A model generated the notes under the pieces. The model ran no database searches. It saw nothing but the letters and a program-made list of their open reading frames with translations, and was not told the DNA's origin. From Hydractinia symbiolongicarpus (taxonomy: Eukaryota; Cnidaria; Hydrozoa; Anthoathecata; Hydractiniidae): a stretch of DNA of 64,000 nucleotides. The translations under genes were made by a program, and so were the position numbers. Numbering within the stretch: the first letter of the stretch is position 1; every line of letters begins with the position of its first letter. Shown here piece after piece: positions 22,101-33,840 of this stretch. The stretch is taken from contig NC_079882.1 in the NCBI RefSeq assembly GCF_029227915.1, forward strand, positions 32,666,001 through 32,730,000. Direction: 5' to 3'.

Positions 22101-22350
22101 TTTTTAAATTATTATTTCACCACAAAAACGCATGAGACTTGTAGTTTTTAAAAATGTTTTCATTTTTGATGAGACGCTTAATAAAAGAAGTTTAATCGCC
22201 GGCAAACGAAAACTCGCGATTTCCCGTAAATCCCGGCTTGGCCCGTATAGTCAAAAGTATACAAAGAAAGTACCCAGGGAGTAAACTCATTTCCCGAACG
22301 AGTTTTTTAATTATTTTTTCACCACTAAAACGCATGAGACTTGTAGTTTT
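19133..22350 (+). repeat. Satellite array with a three-monomer (608-bp) duplication
   Basis: Ordinary monomers fill this stretch. A 3-unit segment is repeated at about 608 bp, seen in the rare AAAGAAATTACCCAGG at about 19835 and 20443 followed each time by a TATATTA-subtype unit. Another TATATTA unit lies near 21500. Variants such as AAAGTTTACAAAG near 20838 and 21040 mark adjacent sister units. No gene is seen. Confidence 0.85.
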
Positions 22351-24602
22351 CAAAAATGTTTTCATTTTTGATGAGACGCTGAATAAAAGCAGTTTAATCG
22401 CCGGCAAACGAAAACCTGCGATTTCCCGTAAATCCCGGACTCGGCCCGTATAGTCAAAAGTATACAAAGAAAGTACCCAGGGAGTAAACTCATTTCCAGA
22501 ACGATTTTTTAAATTATTTTTTCACCACTAAAATGCATAAAACTTGTAGTTTTTAAAAATGTTTTCATTTTTGATGAGACGCTGAATAAAAGAAGTATAA
22601 TCGCCGGCAAACGAAAACCCGCGATTTCCCGTAAATCCCGGCTTGGCCCGTATAGTCAAAAGTATACAAAGAAAGTACCCAGGGAGTAAACTCATTTCCC
22701 GAACGATTTTTTATATTATTTTTTTACCACTAAACGCATGAGACTTGTAGTTTTCAAAAATATTTTCATATTTGATGGGACGCTGAATAAAAGAATTTTA
22801 ATCGCCGGCAAACGAAAACCTGCGATTTCCCTAAATCCCGGACTCGGTCCGTATAGTCAAAAGTATACAAAGAAAGTAACCAGGGAGTAAACTCATTTCC
22901 AGAACGATTTTTTAAATTATTTTTTCACCACTAAAACGCATAAGACTTGTAGTTTTTAAAAATGTTTTCATTTTTGATGAGAAGCTGAATAAAAGAAGTT
23001 TAATCGCCGGCAAACGAAAACCCGCGATTTCCCGTAAATTCCGGGCTTGGCCCCTATAGTCAAAAGTATACAAAGAAAGTACCCAGGGAGTAAACTCATT
23101 TCCCGAACGATTTTTTATATTATTTTTTACCACTAAACGCATGAGACTTGTAGTTTTTAAAAATATTTTCATATTTGATGGGACGCTGAATAAAAGAATT
23201 TTAATCGCCGGCAAACGAAATCCCGCGTTTTCCCGTAAATCCGGGGCTTGGCCCGTATAGTCGAATGTATACAAAGAAAGTACCCAGGGAGTAAACTCAT
23301 TTCCCGAACGATTTTTTAAATTTTTTTTTCACCACTAAAACGCATGAGACTTGTAGTTTTCAAAAATGTTTTCATATTTGATGAGACGCTTAATGAAAGA
23401 GGTTTAATCGCCGGAAAACGAAAACCCGCGATTTCCCGTAAATCCCGGGCTTGGCCCGTATAGTCAAAAGTATACAAAGAAAGTACCCAGGGAATAAACT
23501 CATTTCCCGAACGATTTTTTATATTATTTTTTTACCACCAAACGCATGAGACTTGTAGTTTTCAAAAATATTTTCATATTTGATGGGACGCTGAATAAAA
23601 GAATTTTAATCGCCGGCAAACGAAAACCTGCGATTACCCTAAATCCCGGACTCGGCCCGTATAGTCAAAAGTATACAAAGAAAGTACCCAGGGAGTAAAC
23701 TCATTTCCAGAACGATTTTTTAAATTATTTTTTCACCACTAAAACGCATAAGACTTGTAGTTTTTAAAAATGTTTTCATTTTTGATGAGACGCTGAATAA
23801 AAGAAGTTTAATCGCCGGCAAACGAAAACCCGCGATTTCCCGTAAATTCCGGGCTTGGCCCCTATAGTCAAAAGTATACAAAGAAAGTACCCAGGGAGTA
23901 AACTCATTTCCCGAACGATTTTTTATATTATTTTTTTACCACTAAACGCATGAGACTTGTAGTTTTCAAAAATATTTTCATATTTGATGGGACGCTGAAT
24001 AAAAAAATTTTATTCGCCGGCAAACGAAATCCCGCGTTTTCCCGTAAATCCGGGGCTTGGCCCGTATAGTCGAATGTATACAAAGAAAGTACCCAGGGAG
24101 TAAACTCATTTCCCGAACGATTTTTTAAATTTTTTTTTCACCACTAAAACGCATGAGACTTGTAGTTTTTAAAAATGTTTTCATTTTTGATGAAACGCTT
24201 AATGAAAGAGGTTTAATCGCCGGAAAACGAAAACCCGCGATTTCCCGTAAATCCCGGGCTTGGCCCGTATAGTCGAATGTATACAAAGAAAGTACCCTGT
24301 GAGAAAACTCATTTCCAGAACGATTTTTTTAATTATTTTTTCACCACTAAAACGCATAAGACTTGTAGTTTTTAAAAATGTTTTCATTTTTGATGAGACG
24401 CTGAATAAAAGCAGTTTAATCGCCAGCAAACGAAAATCCGCGATTTCCCGTAAATCCCAGACTCGGCCGTATAGTCAAAAGTATACAAAGAAAGTACCCA
24501 GGGAGTAAACTCATTTCCCGAACGATTTTTTAAATTATTTTTTCACCACTAAAACGCATGAGACTTGTAGTTGTCAAAAACGTTTTCATTTTTGATGAGA
24601 CG
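22351..24602 (+). repeat. Proximal copy of a segment repeated 34.6 kb away
   Basis: This stretch matches about 56970-59220 at a constant 34618-bp offset. Shared rare features include AAATGCATAAAACTTG, GAAGTATAATCGCC, GACTCGGTCCG, TTTTTTACCACTAAACG (short T run), TTTTATTCGCCGG and the AATCGCCAGCAAACG unit. TATATTA-subtype units occur every second monomer here (about 22710, 23115, 23520 and 23925), giving a local dimer period of about 405 bp. No gene is seen. Confidence 0.9.
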
Positions 24603-27600
24603 CTTAATGAAAGAGGTTTAATCGCCGGAAAACGAAAACTCCCGATTTCCCGTAAATCCCGGGCTTGGCCCGTATAGTCGAATGTATACAAAGAAAGTAC
24701 CCTGTGAGTAAACTCATTTCCAGAAACATTATTTAAATTATTTTTTCACCACTAAAACGCATAAGACTTGTAGTTTTTAAGAATGTTTTCATTTTTGATG
24801 AGACGCTGAATAAAAGAAGTTTAATCGCCGGCAAACGAAAACCCGCGATTTCCCGTAAATCCCGGCTTGGCCGGTATAGTCAAAAGTATACAAAGAAAGT
24901 ACCCAGGGAGTAAACTCATTTCCCGAAGGATTTTTTAAATTATTTTTTCACCACTAAAACGCATGAGACTTGTAGTTTTCAAAAAAGTTTTCATTTTTGA
25001 TGAGACGCTGAATAAAAGAAGTTTAATCGCCGGCAAACGAAAACCCGCGATTTCCCGTAAATCCAGGCTTGGCCCGTATAGTCAAAAGTATACAAAGAAA
25101 GTACCCAGGGAGTAAACTCATTTCCCGAACGATTTTTTAAATTATTTTTTCACCACTAAAACGCATGAGACTTGTAGTTTTTGAAAATGTTTTCATTTTT
25201 GATGAGACGCTGAATAAAAGCAGTTTAATCACCGGAAAACGAAATCCCGCGTTTTCCCGTAAATCCGGGGCTTGGCCCGTATAGTCGATTGTATACAAAG
25301 AAAGTACCCAGGGAGTAAACTCATTTCCCGAACGATTTTTTAAATTTTTTTTTCACCACTAAAACGCATGAGACTTGTAGTTTTCAAAAATGTTTTCATT
25401 TTTGATGAGACGCTTTATGAAAGAGGTTTAATCACCGGAAAACGAAAACCCGCGATTTCCCGTAAATCCCGGGCTTGGCCCGTATAGTCGAATGTATACA
25501 AAGAAAGTACCCTGTGAGTAAACTCATTTCCAGAAGGTTTTTTTAAATTATTTTTTCACCACTAAAATGCATAAGACTTGTGGGTTTTAAAAATGTTTTC
25601 ATTTTTGATGAGACGCTGAATAAAAGAAGTTTAATCGCCGGCAAACGAAAACCCGCGATTTCCCATAAATCCCGGCTTGGCCCGTATAGTCAAAAGTATA
25701 CAAAGAAAGTACCCAGGGAGTAAACTCATTTCCCGAACGATTTTTTAAATTATTTTTTCACCACTAAAACGCATGAGACTTGTAGTTTTCAAAAATGTTT
25801 TCATTTTTGATGAGACGCTGAATAAAAGAAGTTTAATCGCCGGCAAACGAAAACCCGCGATTTCCCGTAAATCCCGGGCTTGGCACGTATAGTCGAATGT
25901 ATACAAAGAAAGTACCCTGTGAGTAAACCCATTTCCAGAACGATTTTTTAAATTATTTTTTCACCACTAAAGCCCATGAGACTTGTAGTTTATAAAAATG
26001 TTTTCATTTTTGATGAGACGCTGAATAAAAGAAGTTTAATCGCCGGCAAACGAAAACCCGCGATTTCCCGTAAATCCCGGCTTGGCCCGTATAGTCAAAA
26101 GTATACAAAGAAAGTACCCAGGGAGTAAACTCATTTCGCGAACGATTTTTTAAATTATTTTTTCACCACTAAAACGCATGAGACTTGTAGTTTTCAAAAA
26201 TGTTTTCATTTTTGATGAGACGCTGAATAAAAGCAGTTTAATCGCCGGCAAACGAAAACCAACGATTTCCCTAAATCCCGGACTCAGCCCGTATAGTCAA
26301 AAGTATACAAAGAAAGTACCCAGGGAGTAAACTCATTTCCAGATCGATTTTTTAAATTATTTTTTCACCACTAAAACGCATGAGACTTGTAGTTGTCAAA
26401 AACGTTTTCATTTTTGATGAGACGCTTAATGAAAGAGGTTTAATCGCCGGAAAACGAAAACTCCCGATTTCCCGTAAATCCCGGGCTTGGCCCGTATAGT
26501 CGAATGTATACAAAGAAAGTACCCTGTGAGTAAACTCATTTCCAGAACGATTATTTAAATTATTTTTTCACCACTAAAACGCATAAGACTTGTAGTTTTT
26601 AAGAATGTTTTCATTTTTGATGAGACGCTGAATAAAAGAAGTTTAATCGCCGGCAAACGAAAACCCGCGATTTCCCGTAAATCCCGGCTTGGCCGGTATA
26701 GTCAAAAGTATACAAAGAAAGTACCCAGGGAGTAAACTCATTTCCCGAAGGATTTTTTAAATTATTTTTTCACCACTAAAACGCATGAGACTTGTAGTTT
26801 TCAAAAAAGTTTTCATTTTTGATGAGACGCTGAATAAAAGAAGTTTAATCGCCGGCAAACGAAAACCCGCGATTTCCCGTAAATCCAGGCTTGGCCCGTA
26901 TAGTCAAAAGTATACAAAGAAAGTACCCAGGGAGTAAACTCATTTCCCGAACGATTTTTTAAATTATTTTTTCACCACTAAAACGCATGAGACTTGTAGT
27001 TTTTGAAAATGTTTTCATTTTTGATGAGACGCTGAATAAAAGCAGTTTAATCACCGGAAAACGAAATCCGGCGTTTTCCCGTAAATCCGGGGCTTGGCCC
27101 GTATAGTCGATTGTATACAAAGAAAGTACCCAGGGAGTAAACTCATTTCCCGAACGATTTTTTAAATTTTTTTTTCACCACTAAAACGCATGAGACTTGT
27201 AGTTTTCAAAAATGTTTTCATTTTTGATGAGACGCTTTATGAAAGAGGTTTAATCGCCGGAAAACGAAAACCCGCGATTTCCCGTAAATCCCGGGCTTGG
27301 CCCGTATAGTCGAATGTATACAAAGAAAGTACCCTGTGAGTAAACTCATTTCCAGAAGGTTTTTTTAAATTATTTTTTCACTAATAAAATGCATAAGACT
27401 TGTGGGTTTTAAAAATGTTTTCATTTTTGATGAGACGCTGAATAAAAGAAGTTTAATCGCCGGCAAACGAAAACCCGCGATTTCCCATAAATCCCGGCTT
27501 GGCCCGTATAGTCAAAAGTATACAAAGAAAGTACCCAGGGAGTAAACTCATTTCCCGAACGATTTTTTAAATTATTTTTTCACCACTAAAACGCATGAGA

Positions 27601-28200
27601 CTTGTAGTTTTCAAAAATGTTTTCATTTTTGATGAGACGCTGAATAAAAGAAGTATAATCGCCGGCAAACGAAAACCCGCGATTTCCCGTAAATCCCGGG
27701 CTTGGCACGTATAGTCGAATGTATACAAAGAAAGTACCCTGTGAGTAAACCCATTTCCAGAACGATTTTTTAAATTATTTTTTCACCACTAAAGCCCATG
27801 AGACTTGTAGTTTATAAAAATGTTTTCATTTTTGATGAGACGCTGAATAAAAGAAGTTTAATCGCCGGCAAACGAAAACCCGCGATTTCCCGTAAATCCC
27901 GGCTTGGCCCGTATAGTCAAAAGTATACAAAGAAAGTACCCAGGGAGTAAACTCATTTCGCGAACGATTTTTTAAATTATTTTTTCACCACTAAAACGCA
28001 TGAGACTTGTAGTTTTCAAAAATGTTTTCATTTTTGATGAGACGCTGAATAAAAGCAGTTTAATCGCCGGCAAACGAAAACCTACGATTTCCCTAAATCC
28101 CGGACTCAGCCCGTATAGTCAAAAGTATACAAAGAAAGTACCCAGGGAGTAAACTCATTTCCAGATCGATTTTTTAAATTATTTTTTCACCACTAAAACG
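24560..28200 (+). repeat. Nine-monomer (1822-bp) tandem duplication
   Basis: CGCTTAATGA after TTGTCAAAAACG occurs at 24601 and 26423, and GACTTGTGGG has its GGG at 25582 and 27404, both 1822 bp apart. The shared variants CAGGCTTGG, CACCGGAAAACG, AAAGCCCATGAG and TTTCGCGAACG also repeat in order. The two copies are near identical. One difference is CACCACTAAAATGC near 25560 against CACTAATAAAATGC near 27379. No gene is seen. Confidence 0.9.
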
Positions 28201-30085
28201 CATAAAACTTGTAGTTTTTAAAAATGTTTTCATTTTTGATGAGACGCTGAATGAAAGAAGTTTAATCGCCGGCAAACGAAAACCCGCGATTTCCCGTAAA
28301 TCCCGGGCTTGGCACATATAGTCGAATGTATACAAAGAAAGTACCCTGTGAGTAAACTCATTTCCAGAACGATTTTTTAAATTATTTTTTCACCACTAAA
28401 ACGCATAAGACTTGTAGTTTTTAAAAATGTTTTCATTTTTGATGAGACGCTGAATAAAAAAAGTTTAATCGCCGGCAAACAAAAACCCGCGATTTCCCGT
28501 AAATCCCGGCTTGGCCCGTATAGTCAAAAGTATACAAAGAAAGTACCTAGGGAGTAAACTCATTTCCCGAACGATTTTTTAAATTATTTTTTCACCACTA
28601 AAACGCATGAGACTTGTAGTTTTCAAAAATGTTTTCATTTTTGATGAGACGCTGAATAAAAGCAGTTTAATCGCCGGAAAACGAAAACCCGCGATTTCCC
28701 GTAAATCCCGGGCTTGGCCCGTATAGTCGAATGTATACAAAGAAAGTACCCTGTGAGTAAACTCATTTCCAGAAGGTTTTTTTAAATTATTTTTTCACCA
28801 CTAAAATGCATAAGACTTGTGGGTTTTAAAAATGTTTTCATTTTTGATGAGACGCTGAATAAAAGAAGTTTAATCGCCGGCAAACGAAAACCCGCGATTT
28901 CCCATAAATCCCGGCTTGGCCCGTATAGTCAAAAGTATACAAAGAAAGTACCCAGGGAGTAAACTCATTTCCCGAACGATTTTTTAAATTATTTTTTCAC
29001 CACTAAAACGCATGAGACTTGTAGTTTTCAAAAATGTTTTCATTTTTGATGAGACGCTGAATAAAAGAAGTTTAATCGCCGGCAAACGAAAACCCGCGAT
29101 TTCCCGTAAATCCCGGGCTTGGCACGTATAGTCGAATGTATACAAAGAAAGTACCCTGTGAGTAAACCCATTTCCAGAACGATTTTTTAAATTATTTTTT
29201 CACCACTAAAGCCCATGAGACTTGTAGTTTATAAAAATGTTTTCATTTTTGATGAGACGCTGAATAAAAGAAGTTTAATCGCCGGCAAACGAAAACCCGC
29301 GATTTCCCGTAAATCCCGGCTTGGCCCGTATAGTCAAAAGTATACAAAGAAAGTACCCAGGGAGTAAACTCATTTCGCGAACGATTTTTTAAATTATTTT
29401 TTCACCACTAAAACGCATGAGACTTGTAGTTTTCAAAAATGTTTTCATTTTTGATGAGACGCTGAATAAAAGCAGTTTAATCGCCGGCAAACGAAAACCT
29501 ACGATTTCCCTAAATCCCGGACTCAGCCCGTATAGTCAAAAGTATACAAAGAAAGTACCCAGGGAGTAAACTCATTTCCAGATCGATTTTTTAAATTATT
29601 TTTTCACCACTAAAACGCATAAAACTTGTAGTTTTTAAAAATGTTTTCATTTTTGATGAGACGCTGAATAAAAGAAGTTTAATCGCCGGCAAACGAAAAC
29701 CCGCGATTTCCCGTAAATCCCGGGCTTGGCACATATAGTCGAATGTATACAAAGAAAGTACCCTGTGAGTAAACTCATTTCCAGAACGATTTTTTAAATT
29801 ATTTTTTCACCACTAAAACGCATAAGACTTGCAGTTTTTAAAAATGTTTTCATTTTTGATGAGACGCTGAATAAAAAAAGTTTAATCGCCGGCAAACAAA
29901 AACCCGCGATTTCCCGTAAATCCCGGCTTGGCCCGTATAGTCAAAAGTATACAAAGAAAGTACCTAGGGAGTAAACTCATTTCCCGAACGATTTTTTAAA
30001 TTATTTTTTCACCACTAAAACGCATGAGACTTGTAGTTTTCAAAAATGTTTTCATTTTTGATGAGACGCTGAATAAAAGCAGTTT
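27250..30085 (+). repeat. Seven-monomer (1417-bp) tandem duplication, right-hand set
   Basis: GACTTGTGGG is at 27404 and 28821 (the GGG), and TACCTAGGGAG at 28544 and 29961, so the offset is 1417 bp. The copies are about 27250-28666 and 28667-30083, and the first overlaps the 1822-bp duplication. The distal paralogue at 62 kb lacks one of these 1417-bp copies. No gene is seen. Confidence 0.88.
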
Positions 30086-33000
30086 AATCGCCGGCAAACG
30101 AAAACCTACGATTTCCCTAAATCCCGGACTCGGCCCGTATAGTCAAAAGTATACAAAGAAAGTACCCAGGGAGTAAACTCATTTCCAAATCTATTTTTTA
30201 AATTATTTTTTCACCACTAAAACGCATAAAACTTGTAGTTTTTAAAAATGTTTTCATTTTTGATGAGACGCTGAATAAAAGAAGTTTAATCGCCGGCAAA
30301 CGAAAACCCGCAATTTCCCGTAAATCCCGGGCTTGGCACATATAGTCGAATGTATACAAAGAAAGTACCCTGTGAGTAAACTCATTTCCAGAACGATTTT
30401 TTAAATTATTTTTTCACCACTAAAACGCATAAGACTTGTAGTTTTTAAAAATGTTTTCATTTTTGATGAGACGCTGAATAAAAAAAGTTTAATCGCCGGC
30501 AAACGAAAACCCGCGATTTCCCGTAAATCCCGGCTTGGCCCGTATAGTCAAAAGTATACAAAGAAAGTACCTAGGGAGTAAACTCATTTCCCGAACGATT
30601 TTTTAAATTATTTTTTCACCACTAAAACGCATGAGACTTGTAGTTTTCAAAAATGTTTTCATTTTTGATGAGACGCTGAATAAAAGCGGTTTAATCGCCG
30701 GCAAACGAAAACCCGCGATTTCCCATAAATCCCGGCTTGGCCGGTATAGTCAAAAGTATACAAAGAAAGTACCCAGGGAGTAAACTCATTTCCCGAACGA
30801 TTTTTTAAATTATTTTTTCACCACTAAAACGCATGAGACTTGTAGTTTTCAAAAATGTTTTCATTTTTGATGAGACGCTGAATAAAAGAAGTTTAATCGC
30901 CGGAAAACGAAAACCCGCGATTTCCCGTAAATCCCGGCTTGGCCGGTATAGTCAAAAGTATACAAAGAAAGTACCCAGGGAATAAACTCATTCCCCGAAG
31001 GATTTTTTAAATTATTTTTTCACCACTAAAACGCATGAGACTTGTAGTTTTCAAAAATGTTTTCATTTTTGATGAGACGCTGAATAAAAGAAGTTTAATC
31101 GCCGGCAAACGAAAACCCGCGATTTCCCGTAAATCCCGGCTTGGCCCGTATAGTCAAAAGTATACAAAGAAAGTACCCAGGGAGTAAACTCATTTCGCGA
31201 ACGGTTTTTTAAATTATTTTTTCACCACTAAAACGCATGAGACTTGTAGTTTTCAAAAATGTTTTCATTTTTGATGAGACGCTGAATAAAAGCAGTTTAA
31301 TCGCCGGCAAACGAAAACCTACGATTTCCCTAAATCCCGGACTCGGCCCGTATAGTCAAAAGTATACAAAGAAAGTACCCAGGGAGTAAACTCATTTCCA
31401 GATCGATTTTTTAAATTATTTTTTCACCACTAAAACGCATAAAACTTGTAGTTCTTAAAAATGTTTTCATTTTTGATGAGACGCTGAATAAAAGAAGTTT
31501 AATCGCCGGCAAACGAAAACCCGCGATTTCCCGTAAATCCCGGGCTTGGCACATATAGTCGAATGTATACAAAGAAAGTACCCTGTGAGTAAACTCATTT
31601 CCAGAACGATTTTTTAAATTATTTTTTCACCACTAAAACGCATAAGACTTGTAGTTTTTAAAAATGTTTTCATTTTTGATGAGACGCTGAATAAAAAAAG
31701 TTTAATCGCCGGCAAACGAAAACCCGCGATTTCCCATAAATCCCGGCTTGGCCCGTATAGTCAAAAGTATACAAAGAAAGTACCTAGGAAGTAGTCTCAT
31801 TTCCCGAACGATTTTTTAAATTATTTTTTCACCACTAAAACGCATGAGACTTGTAGTTTTCAAAAATGTTTTCATTTTTGATGAGACGCTGAATAAAAGC
31901 AGTTTAATCGCCGGCAAACGAAAACCTGCGATTTCCCTAAATCCCGGACTCGGCCCGTATAGTCAAAAGTATACAAAGAAAGTACCCATGGAGTAAACTC
32001 ATTTCCAGAACGATTTTTTAAATTATTTTTTCACCACTAAAACGCATGAGACTTGTAGTTTTCAAAAATGTTTTCATTTTTGATGAGACGCTGAATAAAA
32101 GCAGTTTAATCGCCGGCAAACGAAAACCTACGATTTCCCTAAATCCCGGACTCGGCCCGTATAGTCAAAAGTATACAAAGAAAGTACCCAGGGAGTAAAC
32201 TCATTTCCAGATCGATTTTTTAAATTATTTTTTCACCACTAAAACGCATAAAACTTGTAGTTCTTAAAAATGTTTTCATTTTTGATGAGACGCTGAATAA
32301 AAGAAGTTTAATCGCCGGCAAACGAAAACCCGCGATTTCCCGTAAATCCCGGGCTTGGCACATATAGTCGAATGTATACAAAGAAAGTACCCTGTGAGTA
32401 AACTCATTTCCAGAACGATTTTTTAAATTATTTTTTCACCACTAAAACGCATAAGACTTGTAGTTTTTAAAAATGTTTTCATTTTTGATGAGACGCTGAA
32501 TAAAAAAAGTTTAATCGCCGGCAAACGAAAACCCGCGATTTCCCATAAATCCCGGCTTGGCCCGTATAGTCAAAAGTATACAAAGAAAGTACCTAGGAAG
32601 TAATCTCATTTCCCGAACGATTTTTTAAATTATTTTTTCACCACTAAAACGCATGAGACTTGTAGTTTTCAAAAATGTTTTCATTTTTGATGAGACGCTG
32701 AATAAAAGCAGTTTAATCGCCGGCAAACGAAAACCTGCGATTTCCCTAAATCCCGGACTCGGCCCGTATAGTCAAAAGTATACAAAGAAAGTACCCATGG
32801 AGTAAACTCATTTCCAGAACGATTTTTTAAATTATTTTTTCACCACTAAAACGCACAAGACTTGTAGTTTTTAAAAATGTTTTCATTTTTGATGAGACGC
32901 TGAATAAAAGAAGTTTAATCGCCGGCAAACGAAAACCCGCGATTTCCCGTAAATTCCGGGCTTGGCCCCTATAGTCAAAAGTATACAAAGAAAGTACCCA

Positions 33001-33840
33001 GGGAGTAAACTCTTTTCCCGAACGATTTTTTATATTATTTTTTTACCACTAAACGCATGAGACTTGTAGTTTTCAAAAATATTTTCATATTTGATGGGAC
33101 GTTGAATAAAAGAATTTTAATCGCCGGCAAACGAAAATCCGCGATTTCCCGTTAATCCCGAACTCGGCCCGTATAGTCAAAAGTATACAAAGAAAGTACC
33201 CAGGGAGTAAACTCATTTCCCGAACGATTTTTTAAATTATTTTTTCACCACTAAAAGGCATGAGACTTGTCGTTGTTAAAAATGTTTTCATTTTTGATGA
33301 GACGCTTAAGGAGAGAGGTTTAATCGCCGGCAAACGAAATCCCGCGCTTTCCCGTAAATCCGGGGTTTGGCCCGTATAGTCGAATGTATACAAAGAAAGT
33401 ACCCAGGGAGTAAACTCATTTCCCGAACGATTTTTTAAATGTTTTTTTCACCACTGAAACGCATGACACTTGTAGTTTTCAAAAATGTTTTCATTTTTGA
33501 TGAGACGCTTAATGAAAGAGGTTTAATCGCCGGAAAACGAAAACCCGCGATTTCCCGTAAATCCCGGGCTTGGCCCGTATAGTCAAATGTATACAAAGAA
33601 AGTACCCTGTAAGTAAACTCATTTCCAGAAGGTTTTTTTAAATTATTTTTTCACCACTAAAACGCATAAGACTTGTAGGTTTTAAAAATGTTTTCATTTT
33701 TGATGAGACGCTGAATAAAAGAAGTTTAATCGCCGGCAAACGAAAACCCGCGATTTCCCATAAATCCCGGCTTGGCCCGTATAGTCAAAAGTATACAAAG
33801 AAAGTACCCAGGGAGTAAACTCATTTCCCGAACGATTTTT
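29390..33840 (+). repeat. 22-monomer block, copy 1 of a large tandem duplication
   Basis: This block recurs immediately downstream. The offset is 4451 bp in the left part (CCAAATCTATTTT near 30185 and 34636; CATTCCCCGAAGG near 30989 and 35440; TAGTTCTTAAAA near 31449 and 35900). It becomes 4249 bp in the right part (GACGTTGAATAAAAG at 33098 and 37347; CTTGTCGTTGTT near 33267 and 37516). The change equals one monomer present here and missing in copy 2. No gene is seen. Confidence 0.9.
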
